Shown: piece by piece, positions 27,566 through 39,603 of the stretch
Layout of the letters: each line of letters begins with the position of its first letter
How positions within the stretch are numbered: the stretch's first letter is position 1
Source of the DNA: Xanthomonas arboricola pv. guizotiae
Lineage (GTDB): Bacteria; Pseudomonadota; Gammaproteobacteria; Xanthomonadales; Xanthomonadaceae
Length of the DNA stretch: 64,000 nt
Assembly (NCBI RefSeq): GCF_002940205.1
Contig: NZ_MDSK01000008.1
Coordinates: 1-64,000 of the forward strand
Direction of reading: 5' to 3'
Translations under genes and position numbers: made by a program
The notes under the pieces: model-generated
What the model was told of the DNA's origin: nothing
Seen by the model: the letters and a program-made list of their open reading frames with translations, nothing else
Database searches by the model: none

Positions 27566-29737
27566 CTATGCGGGCGACTGGTGGAGTTCCATCCCCAAGT
27601 CCCGAGCACTCTTGGACCGCGTGATCTCGTTGCTCGTCTGCCCCGGCCTCGATCGGTTCGGGCTACTCGGGGCCGAAACATGCTCCCGGCGCGGCGGTGC
27701 CGCCCTGGATGTCGATGGCGAACCCTGTGGCTGGCTGGAAGAGGTGCTTGCTTCCTGCGCAGATAACGCTCTTGCCGCTGCTAGCAGCGCTTCAACATCA
27801 TTGCCATCCAACATGGCGTTGATTGCCTTGCTGGCCTTGGTCGCACGGCGCTGGGAGAGCGTTTCATGCTTGGCGCCCATGATTCCGCGGCCTACCTGCT
27901 TCCCCAGCCCGATGTCGGTGCTTCCCTCGCGGCGGTTGTTCTTGATGGTGATGGCGGTGTCCTGGTTCAGTGCGCCAACGGCGGCCATGCCCCCGGATAT
28001 CGCCGAGATCAACAGGCTTTGCGCGACCGAAACATTGCGGGTCCCGCCCTTGAAGGCAGAAACGAGTTTGCTGAGCACCGAGGATGCGGCGCTGCCCAAA
28101 AAGACAAGGTGGAACATCTGGCCGATGCGCTGTGCGGTTTGCGCAGTGAATTCGAGATAGTTGTACTTCTTGGCGATATCGTTGAACAGCTGCTGCGACA
28201 GCACGGACTTTTCGGCACCGATAAGCAGCTTGGATGCGGTGCCGTTCGGGTCGATTTCGTCGAGCCTGCCTTCACGCAATGCCTTGAGGTCGTTGCGCAG
28301 CAAGCGTAGTTGCTGCATTGCCTTACTGGCGTCGCTGGCCTCGATGTCGCGGTCGTCTGCCGTGATTGCGCCTGGCTGCGCATCCTCTGCTGTCGCTGCA
28401 TCCGCCAGCAGCTTCTCCAACTCGGCAACCCCGGCGGTGACGCGCTTGACCAGGGCTTGGGTGGGCGACTGGATCAGGCTGCGTAGTTTGTCGGCCTTGA
28501 TGTCCTCTCCGCTGACCGCCGCGCCGCTGGCCAGCTTCTGCTTGCCTGCGTCGGTCAGTACATCGGCGTGCAAGAGGTTGAGCTTGTTGTTGGCTTCCTG
28601 CTTGGCTTGCTCGTCGAAGCCGGCGGCCACATGTTGCACAGCCATCATCAACATTGCGGCAACTGTCTGCGCCGTCGCCGACAACGGACCCATCGCGCCT
28701 GTCTTGCTGAGCAGCCCCAGCGTGCTGGCGACCGGCGAACGCAAGATGCGTGGGATGGCCTGCCAGCGGTTGCCCTGCCACTGGCGATCGTGCGCACCCT
28801 GGGTCATGACGAAATCATGCTGGGCCTGGTGCAGCTCCTTCTCTGCTGCCAGCATGACGTCGGCTGCCGCCGCGCGTTGTTCAATTGAGGAATTTGGATC
28901 CCCCTGAATCTCGCGAAACACGTCGCAGGCTTCGGCGAACGTTTCGATCTTTTTCTTGAGGGCGTGTGCCAGATCGGGGAGCCAGTGCTTGTCGTTGATC
29001 TGCTTCTTGTCCGGCACGATGACGTGAGCGCCGTGTTCGCGAATCGACTCGCACAGGCTGACAACCGCCGATTGTTGCACGGCGTTCACAGGTGCGGCGA
29101 CCAGCATGGTCGCCAGGCCGAACGCAGCGCCGGCCCAAGGCTGGCCTGTCACATAGTTGATCCACGGCGAGACGATGTACTGCATGGCGTTGGTGAGGAA
29201 GCTGCCGCTCGGATTGGGCAGGCCGGAGAGCAGCGCGGTGCGTCGCAGCGTGGCCACGTCGTTTTCGTTCAGCCCCTGCGCCTTGTACCAATCGATCACA
29301 TCGTGTTCGCTGATGCGGCTGACCAGGTCCGCATGCGTGGCCGCGCGTGCCTGCGCACCCGTGGTGCCGGGCGATTTCATCGGCCTGAGCCTGCTGATCA
29401 GATCGGCCGCCAATTCCGGTGCGATTGCGCGTGCATTGTCCGAGGCTAACTGCCGATGAAGCCGTGCCAGCGTCGCTGTCGCTGCATTCGATGACGTGGC
29501 CGGTTGCGGAGCGAGGGCTTGGGCGTCTTGCTCGGGACTGGCCAATGGCGCCCCTAACGTGGTTCCGCTACTGCGCCTGACGGGCGCACGCCCGAGTGGA
29601 CTGAGTGCGGGGTCAGGCGAGGATTGGTGGGTGGCCGCCGCAGAGGTGGAGGGGATGGCGAGCTCTGTTTCCTGAATTTCTTGCGAGTGCGTCCTCGCAC
29701 TGCGGCTGGCCGGATCGACGGATGCGGATGACTTCAT
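27566..29737 (-). CDS. xopN: type III secreted effector, XopN
   Basis: A 723-residue protein. The N-terminal 70 residues are Ser/Thr/Ala-rich and lack a Sec signal (MKSSASVDPASRSARTHSQE), as in type III effectors. The remainder is largely alpha-helical with several hydrophobic helices, and the C-terminal 60 residues are Ser/Pro/Arg-rich. The tail contains REHVSAP, with Ser688 in an RxxxSxP 14-3-3-like context; XopN is known to bind plant 14-3-3 proteins and the TARK1 kinase. XopN is about this length in other xanthomonads and, as I recall, is adjacent to xopF2 and its chaperone, as here. I could not align it, so the name rests on length, context and this motif. Confidence 0.7.
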   Translation of the reverse strand: MKSSASVDPASRSARTHSQEIQETELAIPSTSAAATHQSSPDPALSPLGRAPVRRSSGTTLGAPLASPEQDAQALAPQPATSSNAATATLARLHRQLASDNARAIAPELAADLISRLRPMKSPGTTGAQARAATHADLVSRISEHDVIDWYKAQGLNENDVATLRRTALLSGLPNPSGSFLTNAMQYIVSPWINYVTGQPWAGAAFGLATMLVAAPVNAVQQSAVVSLCESIREHGAHVIVPDKKQINDKHWLPDLAHALKKKIETFAEACDVFREIQGDPNSSIEQRAAAADVMLAAEKELHQAQHDFVMTQGAHDRQWQGNRWQAIPRILRSPVASTLGLLSKTGAMGPLSATAQTVAAMLMMAVQHVAAGFDEQAKQEANNKLNLLHADVLTDAGKQKLASGAAVSGEDIKADKLRSLIQSPTQALVKRVTAGVAELEKLLADAATAEDAQPGAITADDRDIEASDASKAMQQLRLLRNDLKALREGRLDEIDPNGTASKLLIGAEKSVLSQQLFNDIAKKYNYLEFTAQTAQRIGQMFHLVFLGSAASSVLSKLVSAFKGGTRNVSVAQSLLISAISGGMAAVGALNQDTAITIKNNRREGSTDIGLGKQVGRGIMGAKHETLSQRRATKASKAINAMLDGNDVEALLAAARALSAQEASTSSSQPQGSPSTSRAAPPRREHVSAPSSPNRSRPGQTSNEITRSKSARDLGMELHQSPA

Positions 29738-30292
29738 TGGACATGTCTCCTGACGTGTATACGGCAGATAGATTGCTTGCGGACCAGACGATGGATGCGC
29801 ATTGCATGGGATTGCATCGCAGATGCCGTGGAACCTCCCTCCCTTGGCGAAGTTCCTGGTGCAATCCTGAGCCTGCCGGTATTGATGGACGCGAAGTGGT
29901 GAATGCACTGCGCGGAAATTGAACTACCAGACGCGCATGCCACCTGTCTGTACAGCAGATTTTATATCGCCGTACGCGAAACAAATCAGGTTCCGCAACA
30001 GTGCTTGTTACGCAATCAATGTTTAGTGCGTGACAGAAGGGCGGTTTTTTAATGCACTGGAATTCGGCAACCGGCCCGTCTCTCTGTCGTCGGCAATATT
30101 CAAATGCGCGTCCATGGCGAGCAGGTCGTCGCGGATGCATGCCATGGTGCTGGGCTTCGGGATGGCCGCAACGAACTGCGTGCGAAGCGCTGGTCATTCG
30201 AGAGTGGTGCGGCCTGAGGTACCGAAAAATCTGCGGCCACTACAGCCTTGATAGCTGACTTGCGTAAACAGTCAAGCGTGCGGATCGATCCA

Positions 30293-30337
30293 TTTGCGTC
30301 AGGCTATTGCGCTTCGTGCGTTGCGCCGGTGATCCGC
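30293..30337 (+). promoter_or_regulatory. three PIP-like half-sites at 20-bp spacing upstream of the chaperone-xopF2 operon
   Basis: TTTGC (30293-30297), TTCGT (30313-30317) and TCCGC (30333-30337) are exactly 20 bp apart, the spacing of TTCGB-N15-TTCGB. Each neighbouring pair therefore forms an imperfect plant-inducible promoter (PIP) box with one mismatch. I did not find a good YANNNT -10 box 30-33 bp downstream of either pair, which weakens the call. Confidence 0.35.
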
Positions 30338-30412
30338 GCTTTTTTCCCGGTGGTTCGGCAATGACAGTGACACTACCCAGGCAGAGCCAAGCGATGCATG
30401 TCGCACTTTTAT

Positions 30413-30428
30413 TGTGAGATATCTCAAA
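30413..30428 (+). promoter_or_regulatory. CRP/Clp-type binding site just upstream of the chaperone gene
   Basis: TGTGA-GATATC-TCAAA matches nine of ten fixed positions of the CRP/Clp consensus TGTGA-N6-TCACA. Inside it is a perfect 12-bp palindrome, TGAGATATCTCA (30415-30426). Its centre is 36 bp upstream of the chaperone ATG, where a bound protein could block or activate transcription. In xanthomonads Clp is the CRP homologue and its DNA binding is inhibited by c-di-GMP. Confidence 0.45.
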
Positions 30429-30456
30429 TGACGTCCATCAGATCAATGTTGATTCC

Positions 30457-30873
30457 ATGGTGGCTTCGTTCTTTTCCGGGCTTGGTATCCGCCTGGGCCT
30501 GACCGATGCACTGGTGCAGCGCCTGCGCGAAGGCGAGACCGTTCTCGGGCCTGCAGGCATGCTGTGTCGCGTGCATGCGCAACCCCAGGACGATGGCGTG
30601 TCGGGATTTCCGGAAGTCATCCTGCCGTTGGCTGCACGCGAACTCGGTGGCGACGAGGTCGTCACACTGCTTGCGCTGCAGGAGCAACTGCTGACCGAGT
30701 ACGGGTGGCGGCTGACGATGTCCAATCTGGGCCTGCTATGCATCTGCCCATTGTTGCTCGCGCAGACGCCCGAAGACGTGGCAGCCACGCTTGAACGGGG
30801 GCAGCTCGTCGCACGTATCGTGTTGGACGCGCTGGTGACGCAGTCGGGCAGCGCGCGGGAGGCTGTCGTATGA
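30457..30873 (+). CDS. CesT-like type III secretion chaperone
   Basis: A 138-residue, mildly acidic alpha/beta protein with the pattern of class I type III chaperones. Early helix FFSGLGIRLGLTDALVQRL is followed by strands around CRVHAQPQDDGVSGFPEVILPL, then EQLLTEYGWRLTMSNLGLLCICPLL and a final amphipathic helix. Such proteins bind the N-terminus of one effector in the cytoplasm and target it to the secretion ATPase. The last bases overlap the ATG of xopF2 (ATGA at 30870-30873), so translation of chaperone and effector is coupled, which supports XopF2 as its partner. The ribosome site is weak. Confidence 0.75.
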   Translation: MVASFFSGLGIRLGLTDALVQRLREGETVLGPAGMLCRVHAQPQDDGVSGFPEVILPLAARELGGDEVVTLLALQEQLLTEYGWRLTMSNLGLLCICPLLLAQTPEDVAATLERGQLVARIVLDALVTQSGSAREAVV

Positions 30874-32874
30874 GGCTCCAACGCCAGAACAGCGCTCCAC
30901 CGTCCATCCCAAGTGTGTCGTCCGGAACTCCCGATGCAGCCCACGCGAACGAACCGTTCGTGCCAGAGGCGCAGACGCCTCGTTCAACGTTGCTAGAGGG
31001 ACTGGCAGAGCCAAGCCTGCGCTTGCGCGCGCGTGCAGGTCAAGACCACCAGGCTGCCGTCGGGCGAACCATCCTCCGCCAAGACCAGGCAGTGGCGTCC
31101 GGAAGCGGGCCAATCCTCCCGCGCTGCGTCTGAGCGCGCGGAGAGCCAGCATCGCGCCGGACGGCATCCAGGCGGCCAGCAGGTGGCTTCTTCTTCGGCG
31201 ACGCAGGGGTCTTACGCAGCGCGCTGTGTCGTCGCTCGCGATCGCCTGAAGGCGCAACTGCGTGCAGGTCTGCAGGATCGCCCGTTTGCAGAGCCGTCGG
31301 AGGAGCAGCTCGCATTGCAGGCGGAATACCTGCAATGGGCAGATGCCCGCTTGCAGGAGCGTATCGAAGCGTTCGGTCCGGACGCCGCCTACGACGTTGG
31401 CGGGGATATGAAGGCGGCCGGCATGAAAGCGTCGCTGCCCATTGCGTATGAAAGTCTCAGATCGTTTTTCGTTGGCGCGTTGCGGACGCCGCTCGGCATT
31501 TCTGCGGCCACTGCCTACCAGAGCAGCCGCCCCCCCGCTTCCGAGCCCTTGAGTACGGCGACCCTGGCTGGGGTGATCTCGGGAATGGGATCGCATACTT
31601 GCGACACGCTGTTGATTCCATCGATGGACAGGCGTGCGCGCGTTGCCAATCTGCCGCGTTTCCAGGCAATCGATCCCAAGATCCTTGTGCCGGACCCGCC
31701 GCCGGTCCTATTGGAAGTCACCCCTGAGGGAAACAAGCGCTTCGTGCGTCCCGGAGAAAACGGTACGCCGACCCGTGCCGAGCTCACGGCACAGGCCGAT
31801 GACCGTCGGGCAGGAATCGCTGAGCGTCAGTCCATGCTGGACGATACGGCGCTGGACACCATGCTGCTCAGGCCGGCCATCAGCGGCGGCTTTAACGCCG
31901 CGCGGCGCACCTCAGGGGACCCCGCCACCCGTACGGCGGTTGCCGAGGTTGGCCTGGCCGGGCTGGCGGTGGGTGGTGCGGGCGCTTTGCATAAGGCGTT
32001 ACTGGACACCTGCAAGGCAATGGGGCGCACTGGCCAGATGACGGTTCCCGATTTGCTCGGTGGGCATCAGCGCTTGAATCTGTTCGCTCTTGCATTGCCG
32101 GACAAGACACGACCTCCTGCCACGTGGTCCGATGCGGTGCATTTTCCCAGCTATCTGTTGCAGACAGGTCAGGAAGCGATGGCATTAGCGAGACAGGCAT
32201 TCAGCACGGCGAACGCGGCAACGACGGCGCTGCGCGATGTGCTGGGACGCCATATGGTCGGCAATGTGTTGGCCAACATGGCGTCGTTGGGTGCCACCAG
32301 ATTGATCGCTTCCCCGCTGAGAGGCGGGTATGGCGGCGGCAGCTTGCCCGGAGAGGCCGACAATTCTCCAGCATGGGTGTTGCAGCAAGGAGCGCAGATG
32401 TTCTTCAACGATGTGGTGTGGAATGCGCTGAAAGCCAAGAACGGCACAAATACCACACAGGCCACGCGATTGGATCACGAGCGCGCCATTGCAGCGGCCG
32501 AGCAGGATAGAACGATTTCAAGCACCTTGCAGACGCTCGCCGAGCCCTTGGACACAGCGCTTGGCTTGCTTCCCCCGCCAGCCCAGGGCGAGGTGGCGCG
32601 CGCCATGGAAGAAGGCACGGGCGTGCCCGTGCCGCTCAGCGCTGACGTCGACCAACTGCGCAATGCGTTGCAGCAGCTAAGGGACCAGGTGGCTGCGCAA
32701 GCGGTCTCGATCGCGACCATCGACGATGCGCTTGGTCGACTGGCCGATCTCCCCGTCGCGGGTGAAGGCGAAGGCCGCGCGGTGATCGCAGAGTTGTCTG
32801 CGCAATTGCACGCGCTTGGCGCGGCCTTGCGTCAGAAGCAGGCGCTGCAGCAGTGGCAACAGGGTAGGTCTTGA
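30870..32874 (+). pseudogene. xopF2: type III effector XopF2, frameshifted
   Basis: Two overlapping frames together make one effector. Frame one begins at the ATG coupled to the chaperone stop and encodes a Ser/Pro/Gln-rich N-terminus typical of secreted effectors; it stays open to 31133. Frame two is open by 31033 and encodes the remaining 613 residues, helical with hydrophobic segments (SFFVGALRTPLGISAATAY, TATLAGVISGMGSH). They would join as about 668 residues, close to the size of XopF proteins, if two bases were present in the tract GCGCGCGCG at 31025-31033. The GTG at 31033 has no ribosome site. The gene is therefore probably inactive as written, or its tract is variable. Confidence 0.68.
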
Positions 32875-33278
32875 GCGCCGCCCAGACGCCGCGCCTGGCC
32901 ATAACCAAACGCACGTGCTACGAGTCGCAGCCAGGGCTGCGGCCCGTAGCGCTTGCGTCAGCCCGGCGTTATCTGCATGCCAGAACGCAGGCTTGTCAGT
33001 GAGCAATGGGTTGCAAGTCAATGCTGCCCATGGCCTGATACAAAACCGATGCGCGTTGCGCGACAAGTGCAGCAACGGGCGGCACGCTTGCGGCTGCGGT
33101 GGCGACACTCGCGTTGCGCCTATGGCAAAGCGCCTGCGCGTTTGCTGCTGCGGCATTAGCACCTGGTCAGGTGGGCGTGCAGCTGTTTCGCTCCGCCATC
33201 ATCCGTTGCGTGGGCGGCGAGTCGAGCGAAACATGCATCGCCGTATCGGCTGGCGTGGCAGCGTCACTGCCGTCATCC
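32875..33278. other. intergenic region, no gene seen
   Basis: The 404 bp between xopF2 and the convergent DUF4442 gene is of mixed composition, with no credible ORF and no clear terminator hairpin. It marks the right edge of the accessory segment. Confidence 0.4.
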
Positions 33279-33728
33279 TCAGCGTACCGGCTTGCGTTTG
33301 ACGTAGAGCTGCTTGCGGACATGTGCGACCACTTCGCCGTCGCGGTTGTAGACCGTGTTCTCGAACCAGCGCAGATGTTTCTCGCCGTTTGCAGTGGCCT
33401 GGCGCAATTGCGCCAGCACGCCGTCGTCGATGACGAAATCCGCCGTGACCGTGCCGCGCCCGGGCTTGACGAATTCGATGCTGCCGGCCTTGTCCCACAC
33501 ATAATAATCGCGGCCCAGGTTGTGCATGGTCAGCAGCATCCAGAACGGGTCGGTCATCGCAAACAGGCTGCCGCCGAAATGGGTGCCGACATAGTTGCGA
33601 TTCCACGGGCGCTGGCGCAGCTCCACCCGCGCAAAACGGTAGTCGGCCGAGAGCACGGTGACGTGGATGCCGGCGAACAAAAATGGCGGCCACAGATTGA
33701 TGCCTAACTTGAACAGCGATGTGCGCAT
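33279..33728 (-). CDS. DUF4442 hotdog-fold protein
   Basis: A 149-residue protein resembling thioesterase-like hotdog proteins of DUF4442. It has NLWPPFLFAGIHVTVLSADYRFARVELRQRPWNRNYVGTHFGGSLFAMTDPFWMLL, in which THFGGSLFAMTDP is the usual central segment, and ends in basic RKQLYVKRKPVR. Family members may act on acyl-CoA; none is characterised closely enough to name a substrate. The start MRTSLFKLG is chosen as the family N-terminus; an upstream ATG adds 42 Arg/Gln-rich residues. Stands alone, bordering the effector locus. Confidence 0.85.
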   Translation of the reverse strand: MRTSLFKLGINLWPPFLFAGIHVTVLSADYRFARVELRQRPWNRNYVGTHFGGSLFAMTDPFWMLLTMHNLGRDYYVWDKAGSIEFVKPGRGTVTADFVIDDGVLAQLRQATANGEKHLRWFENTVYNRDGEVVAHVRKQLYVKRKPVR

Positions 33729-33995
33729 GCGGGCCTGTTTCCTTGGCGAGGGAAAGTGCTCAGCATAACATTCGCATGCGTATGGAGTAGGCCGGCTGCG
33801 CGTAGTCGGCACGGCGTCCGTCTGTTGCTGCTGACCGCGAGCTGGTGTCGTCATGGTCGTTGGCCCGGGTCAGAAAGCCATGCAGGCCCCCGAACGCAAC
33901 ACGCCGGGCACAGGCCCGGCGCGCATCCTGCGGTGAGCAGGGCGATCGTATAACCGCCTCAACTCAGCGCAGGTGTCGCACGTCAATGCTGGGGC

Positions 33996-34853
33996 TTAAA
34001 ACACCAGCGCCGACATCTTGCGACGATAGCGGCCGACCAGATCTTCGTCCTCGATCACGCGGAAGGCATCGATCAGGCTACGGCGCGGCAGGTTGTCGTC
34101 GAAGCTGCGGTCCTGCCGCAGCATGTCCAGGAACTGCTCCAGCGCCGCTTCGTCGTTGCCGTCGAGCAGATGGCGCACGCCGAGCAGGTGCCGTGCGCGC
34201 AGGTCGGCGCTGTTGGCATCCACGGCGGACTGCAGGGTGCCGGCGTCCGGGGCGTCCTTGAGGACGTTGGCAAAGCTCAGCCGCGCCTTGGCGCGCACCG
34301 CGCGGTCGTCGGTGGCCAGGTTGGCGGGCAGGGCATCGATCAACTGCTCGGCCTCGGCGGTGTCGCCGGTCTTGAGCAGCGCCAGCGCCAGGTCCAGCTT
34401 GAGTTCGTCCTTGTCCGGTTCGGCGGCGACCGCCTCACGCAGCGCCGCGGCCTGCGCCTGCGGGTCGAGCGGCGCCAGCGGCACTTCTTCGGCCACCTGC
34501 GGCTCGGCCGGCAGCACGCCGTGCTGGGTCAGGAATTCGCGCACCTGGCCTTCCGGCATCGCACCGGGGAAGCCGTCGACGATCTCGCCGCCCTTGACCA
34601 GGAACACCGTCGGCACCGAACGGATCTGGAACGCCGCGGCGATCTGCTGTTCCTTGTCCACATCGACCTTGCCCAGCTCGAAGGCGCCGTTGTATTCGCC
34701 GGCCAGCTTTTCCAGGATCGGCGTCAGCGACTTGCAGGGGCCGCACCAGGTGGCCCAGAAGTCCACCAAGACCGGTGTCGTCAACGATTTCTGCAGGACC
34801 TCGGTCTCGAAGGTGTCGGTGGTGGCATCGAATACATGCGGCTTGTCGGACAT
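33996..34853 (-). CDS. thioredoxin-TPR protein (YbbN/CnoX type)
   Basis: A 285-residue protein. An N-terminal thioredoxin domain (about 1-110) carries the redox-active WCGPC at residues 36-40 and the cis-proline segment RSVPTVFLVKGGE. A helical TPR-like region (about 130-275) has repeated patterns such as DELKLDLALALLKTGDTAEAEQLIDALP. This two-part layout is that of CnoX (YbbN), a chaperedoxin that protects proteins under oxidative stress. Unlike E. coli CnoX, both cysteines are present, so true oxidoreductase activity is expected. The start MSDKPHVF fits the family. Divergent from the DUF998-like gene. Confidence 0.9.
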   Translation of the reverse strand: MSDKPHVFDATTDTFETEVLQKSLTTPVLVDFWATWCGPCKSLTPILEKLAGEYNGAFELGKVDVDKEQQIAAAFQIRSVPTVFLVKGGEIVDGFPGAMPEGQVREFLTQHGVLPAEPQVAEEVPLAPLDPQAQAAALREAVAAEPDKDELKLDLALALLKTGDTAEAEQLIDALPANLATDDRAVRAKARLSFANVLKDAPDAGTLQSAVDANSADLRARHLLGVRHLLDGNDEAALEQFLDMLRQDRSFDDNLPRRSLIDAFRVIEDEDLVGRYRRKMSALVF

Positions 34854-35059
34854 GGGCTTCCAGAAGTTAAGTGCGGCAATAGTGGGAGGTAATGGTGGCA
34901 AACGCGGCTGACACAAGCCTAGCCGCAATGACGCACTTCGGCGCCCTGCGTGCTTGCCTGGAGCACGGCCGTGGCAGCGTCGGGGCTTCACGCCACGCGC
35001 GCCCGGCACGACAATGCCGCGTTCTGGTGGCGCATCGCGCCCCGTGCTGGAGCAAGACA

Positions 35060-38387
<3,328 letters not shown>

Positions 38388-38562
38388 CCGTTGCCACGCC
38401 GGTCCGGGCAGTGTCGCGGACCGGTGTGGCGCTGCAAGGTCGCCGCGGCGGTTTCGGCAAGGTGTTGTACTGACGCGTGGTGTTGCGCCGGTCGGGTTGC
38501 TGCAGTGGTTGCCTGCGATTGACTGCATTGGTGCGTCGCGACGCATCGGTGAAGTTTCCGCA

Positions 38563-38661
38563 ATGGTTGCTGGTCCTTCATTTCAGTGGCGCCTGGCGAC
38601 GTGCAGGTGAGATTGCCGGGGTGGCTTGTGGTCATTCATTTCATCGGCGCGTGGCGACGCG
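38563..38661. repeat. imperfect 40-bp direct repeat in the leuS-lptE gap
   Basis: Two 40-bp copies (38563-38602 and 38622-38661), 59 bp apart start to start, share TGGYYKSTGGTCMTTCATTT and GGCGACG blocks. They lie in the 389-bp gap (38388-38776), which otherwise holds nothing that I recognise. Confidence 0.6.
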
Positions 38662-38776
38662 TTTGTCATTCGCGGGCGCCGTGTTTTTCGCGGCGCCCTC
38701 TCAAGCCCCGTTCACGCGGTGTCGGGCAGGCTAGCCGCCTGTTGCCGCCGCCGGGGCGCTCATCCAGACTGTGCCC

Positions 38777-39418
38777 ATGATTCGATTCCCTACTGCCTTC
38801 GCTGCGTCCCTCGTGCTTGTCTCGAGCCTCACCGCCTGCGGCTTTCATCTGCGCAACTCGCTGGCGCTGCCGCCGGACACGCCCGCGGTGAAGGTGCAGT
38901 CGGCGGTGCAGTACAGCGAGCTGGCCAAGTTGCTGCGGCGTGGCCTCAAGGCCGCCGGCGCCACCCTGGCCGACGAAGATGCCAAGGCCGGCTTTGCGCA
39001 GGTGCAGGTGTTGTCCGAACGTTGGGGCGATCTGCCGATCGCCATCGACAGCCAGGGCCGCGCGCAGGAATACAGCCTGCGCTATGCGGCCATCTTCACC
39101 GTCACCACCGCCAACGGCTCGGTGCTGGTGCCGCAGCAGGTGATCGAGCTGTCGCGCGACTACGTGTCGCCACCGGTGGACGCCACCGGCACCGCGACCG
39201 AGCGCGAGATCCTCGCCAACGAATTGCGCAAGGACATGTCGGCCTCGATCCTGCGTCGTATCGACAGCGTGGTGCGGGCGCGTCTGGAGCGCGGCGAGAC
39301 GCTGGAAAGCACGCCCAGCGCGCCGCTGCAGCCGGCCACCACACCGCCGGTGCAGCCGTCCACGCCGGAATCGAGCGTGCCGGCTTCGCTGCCGCCCGCT
39401 TCTTCGTCGAATAACTGA
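38777..39418 (+). CDS. lptE: LPS-assembly lipoprotein LptE
   Basis: A 213-residue outer-membrane lipoprotein that plugs the LptD barrel during lipopolysaccharide insertion. The signal MIRFPTAFAASLVLVSSLTAC ends in lipobox LTAC, followed by GFHLRNSLALPPDTPAVKVQS, the characteristic LptE opening. The core runs to about residue 170. The last 40 residues are a Pro/Ser/Thr-rich tail longer than in E. coli. ATG 38777 is chosen over GTG 38771. Its position after leuS and before holA is the standard gammaproteobacterial order. Confidence 0.93.
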   Translation: MIRFPTAFAASLVLVSSLTACGFHLRNSLALPPDTPAVKVQSAVQYSELAKLLRRGLKAAGATLADEDAKAGFAQVQVLSERWGDLPIAIDSQGRAQEYSLRYAAIFTVTTANGSVLVPQQVIELSRDYVSPPVDATGTATEREILANELRKDMSASILRRIDSVVRARLERGETLESTPSAPLQPATTPPVQPSTPESSVPASLPPASSSNN

Positions 39419-39603
39419 GCAGCGGGTGATCATCCCGTCCGCGCATCTGCCGGGCAACCGCGCACGGTGTCCGGAATTGGCTTGCGCCAGGCGCACGTCG
39501 CGCTTGCTGCGCGCTGAGCATGCCCCGACGATCGCCGCCGACGCTACGGTGTGCGTGACGGCGCAGTGGCGCGTGCCTTCGTAGTGATGGAACTTACCTA
39601 GTC

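Larger units (their letters stand above)
29738..30456. other. divergent promoter region of the effector locus
   Basis: A 719-bp A/T-richer gap between the divergent xopN and chaperone genes. I searched both strands for TTCGB-N15-TTCGB PIP boxes (HrpX sites) and found no perfect copy. Two near-matches and a CRP/Clp-type site are listed separately. Small ORFs such as 30030-30251 have no supporting feature. Confidence 0.5.

Noticed and set aside
30030..30251. 73-codon ORF in the effector promoter region
   Set aside because: No ribosome site and no domain, and it overlaps another open frame of the same size; it lies inside an A/T-richer regulatory gap.
31033..32874. xopF2 as an intact gene starting at GTG 31033
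   Set aside because: There is no ribosome site before this GTG, and the coupled ATG at 30870 with a typical effector N-terminus is a much better start, so a frameshift is the more economical reading.
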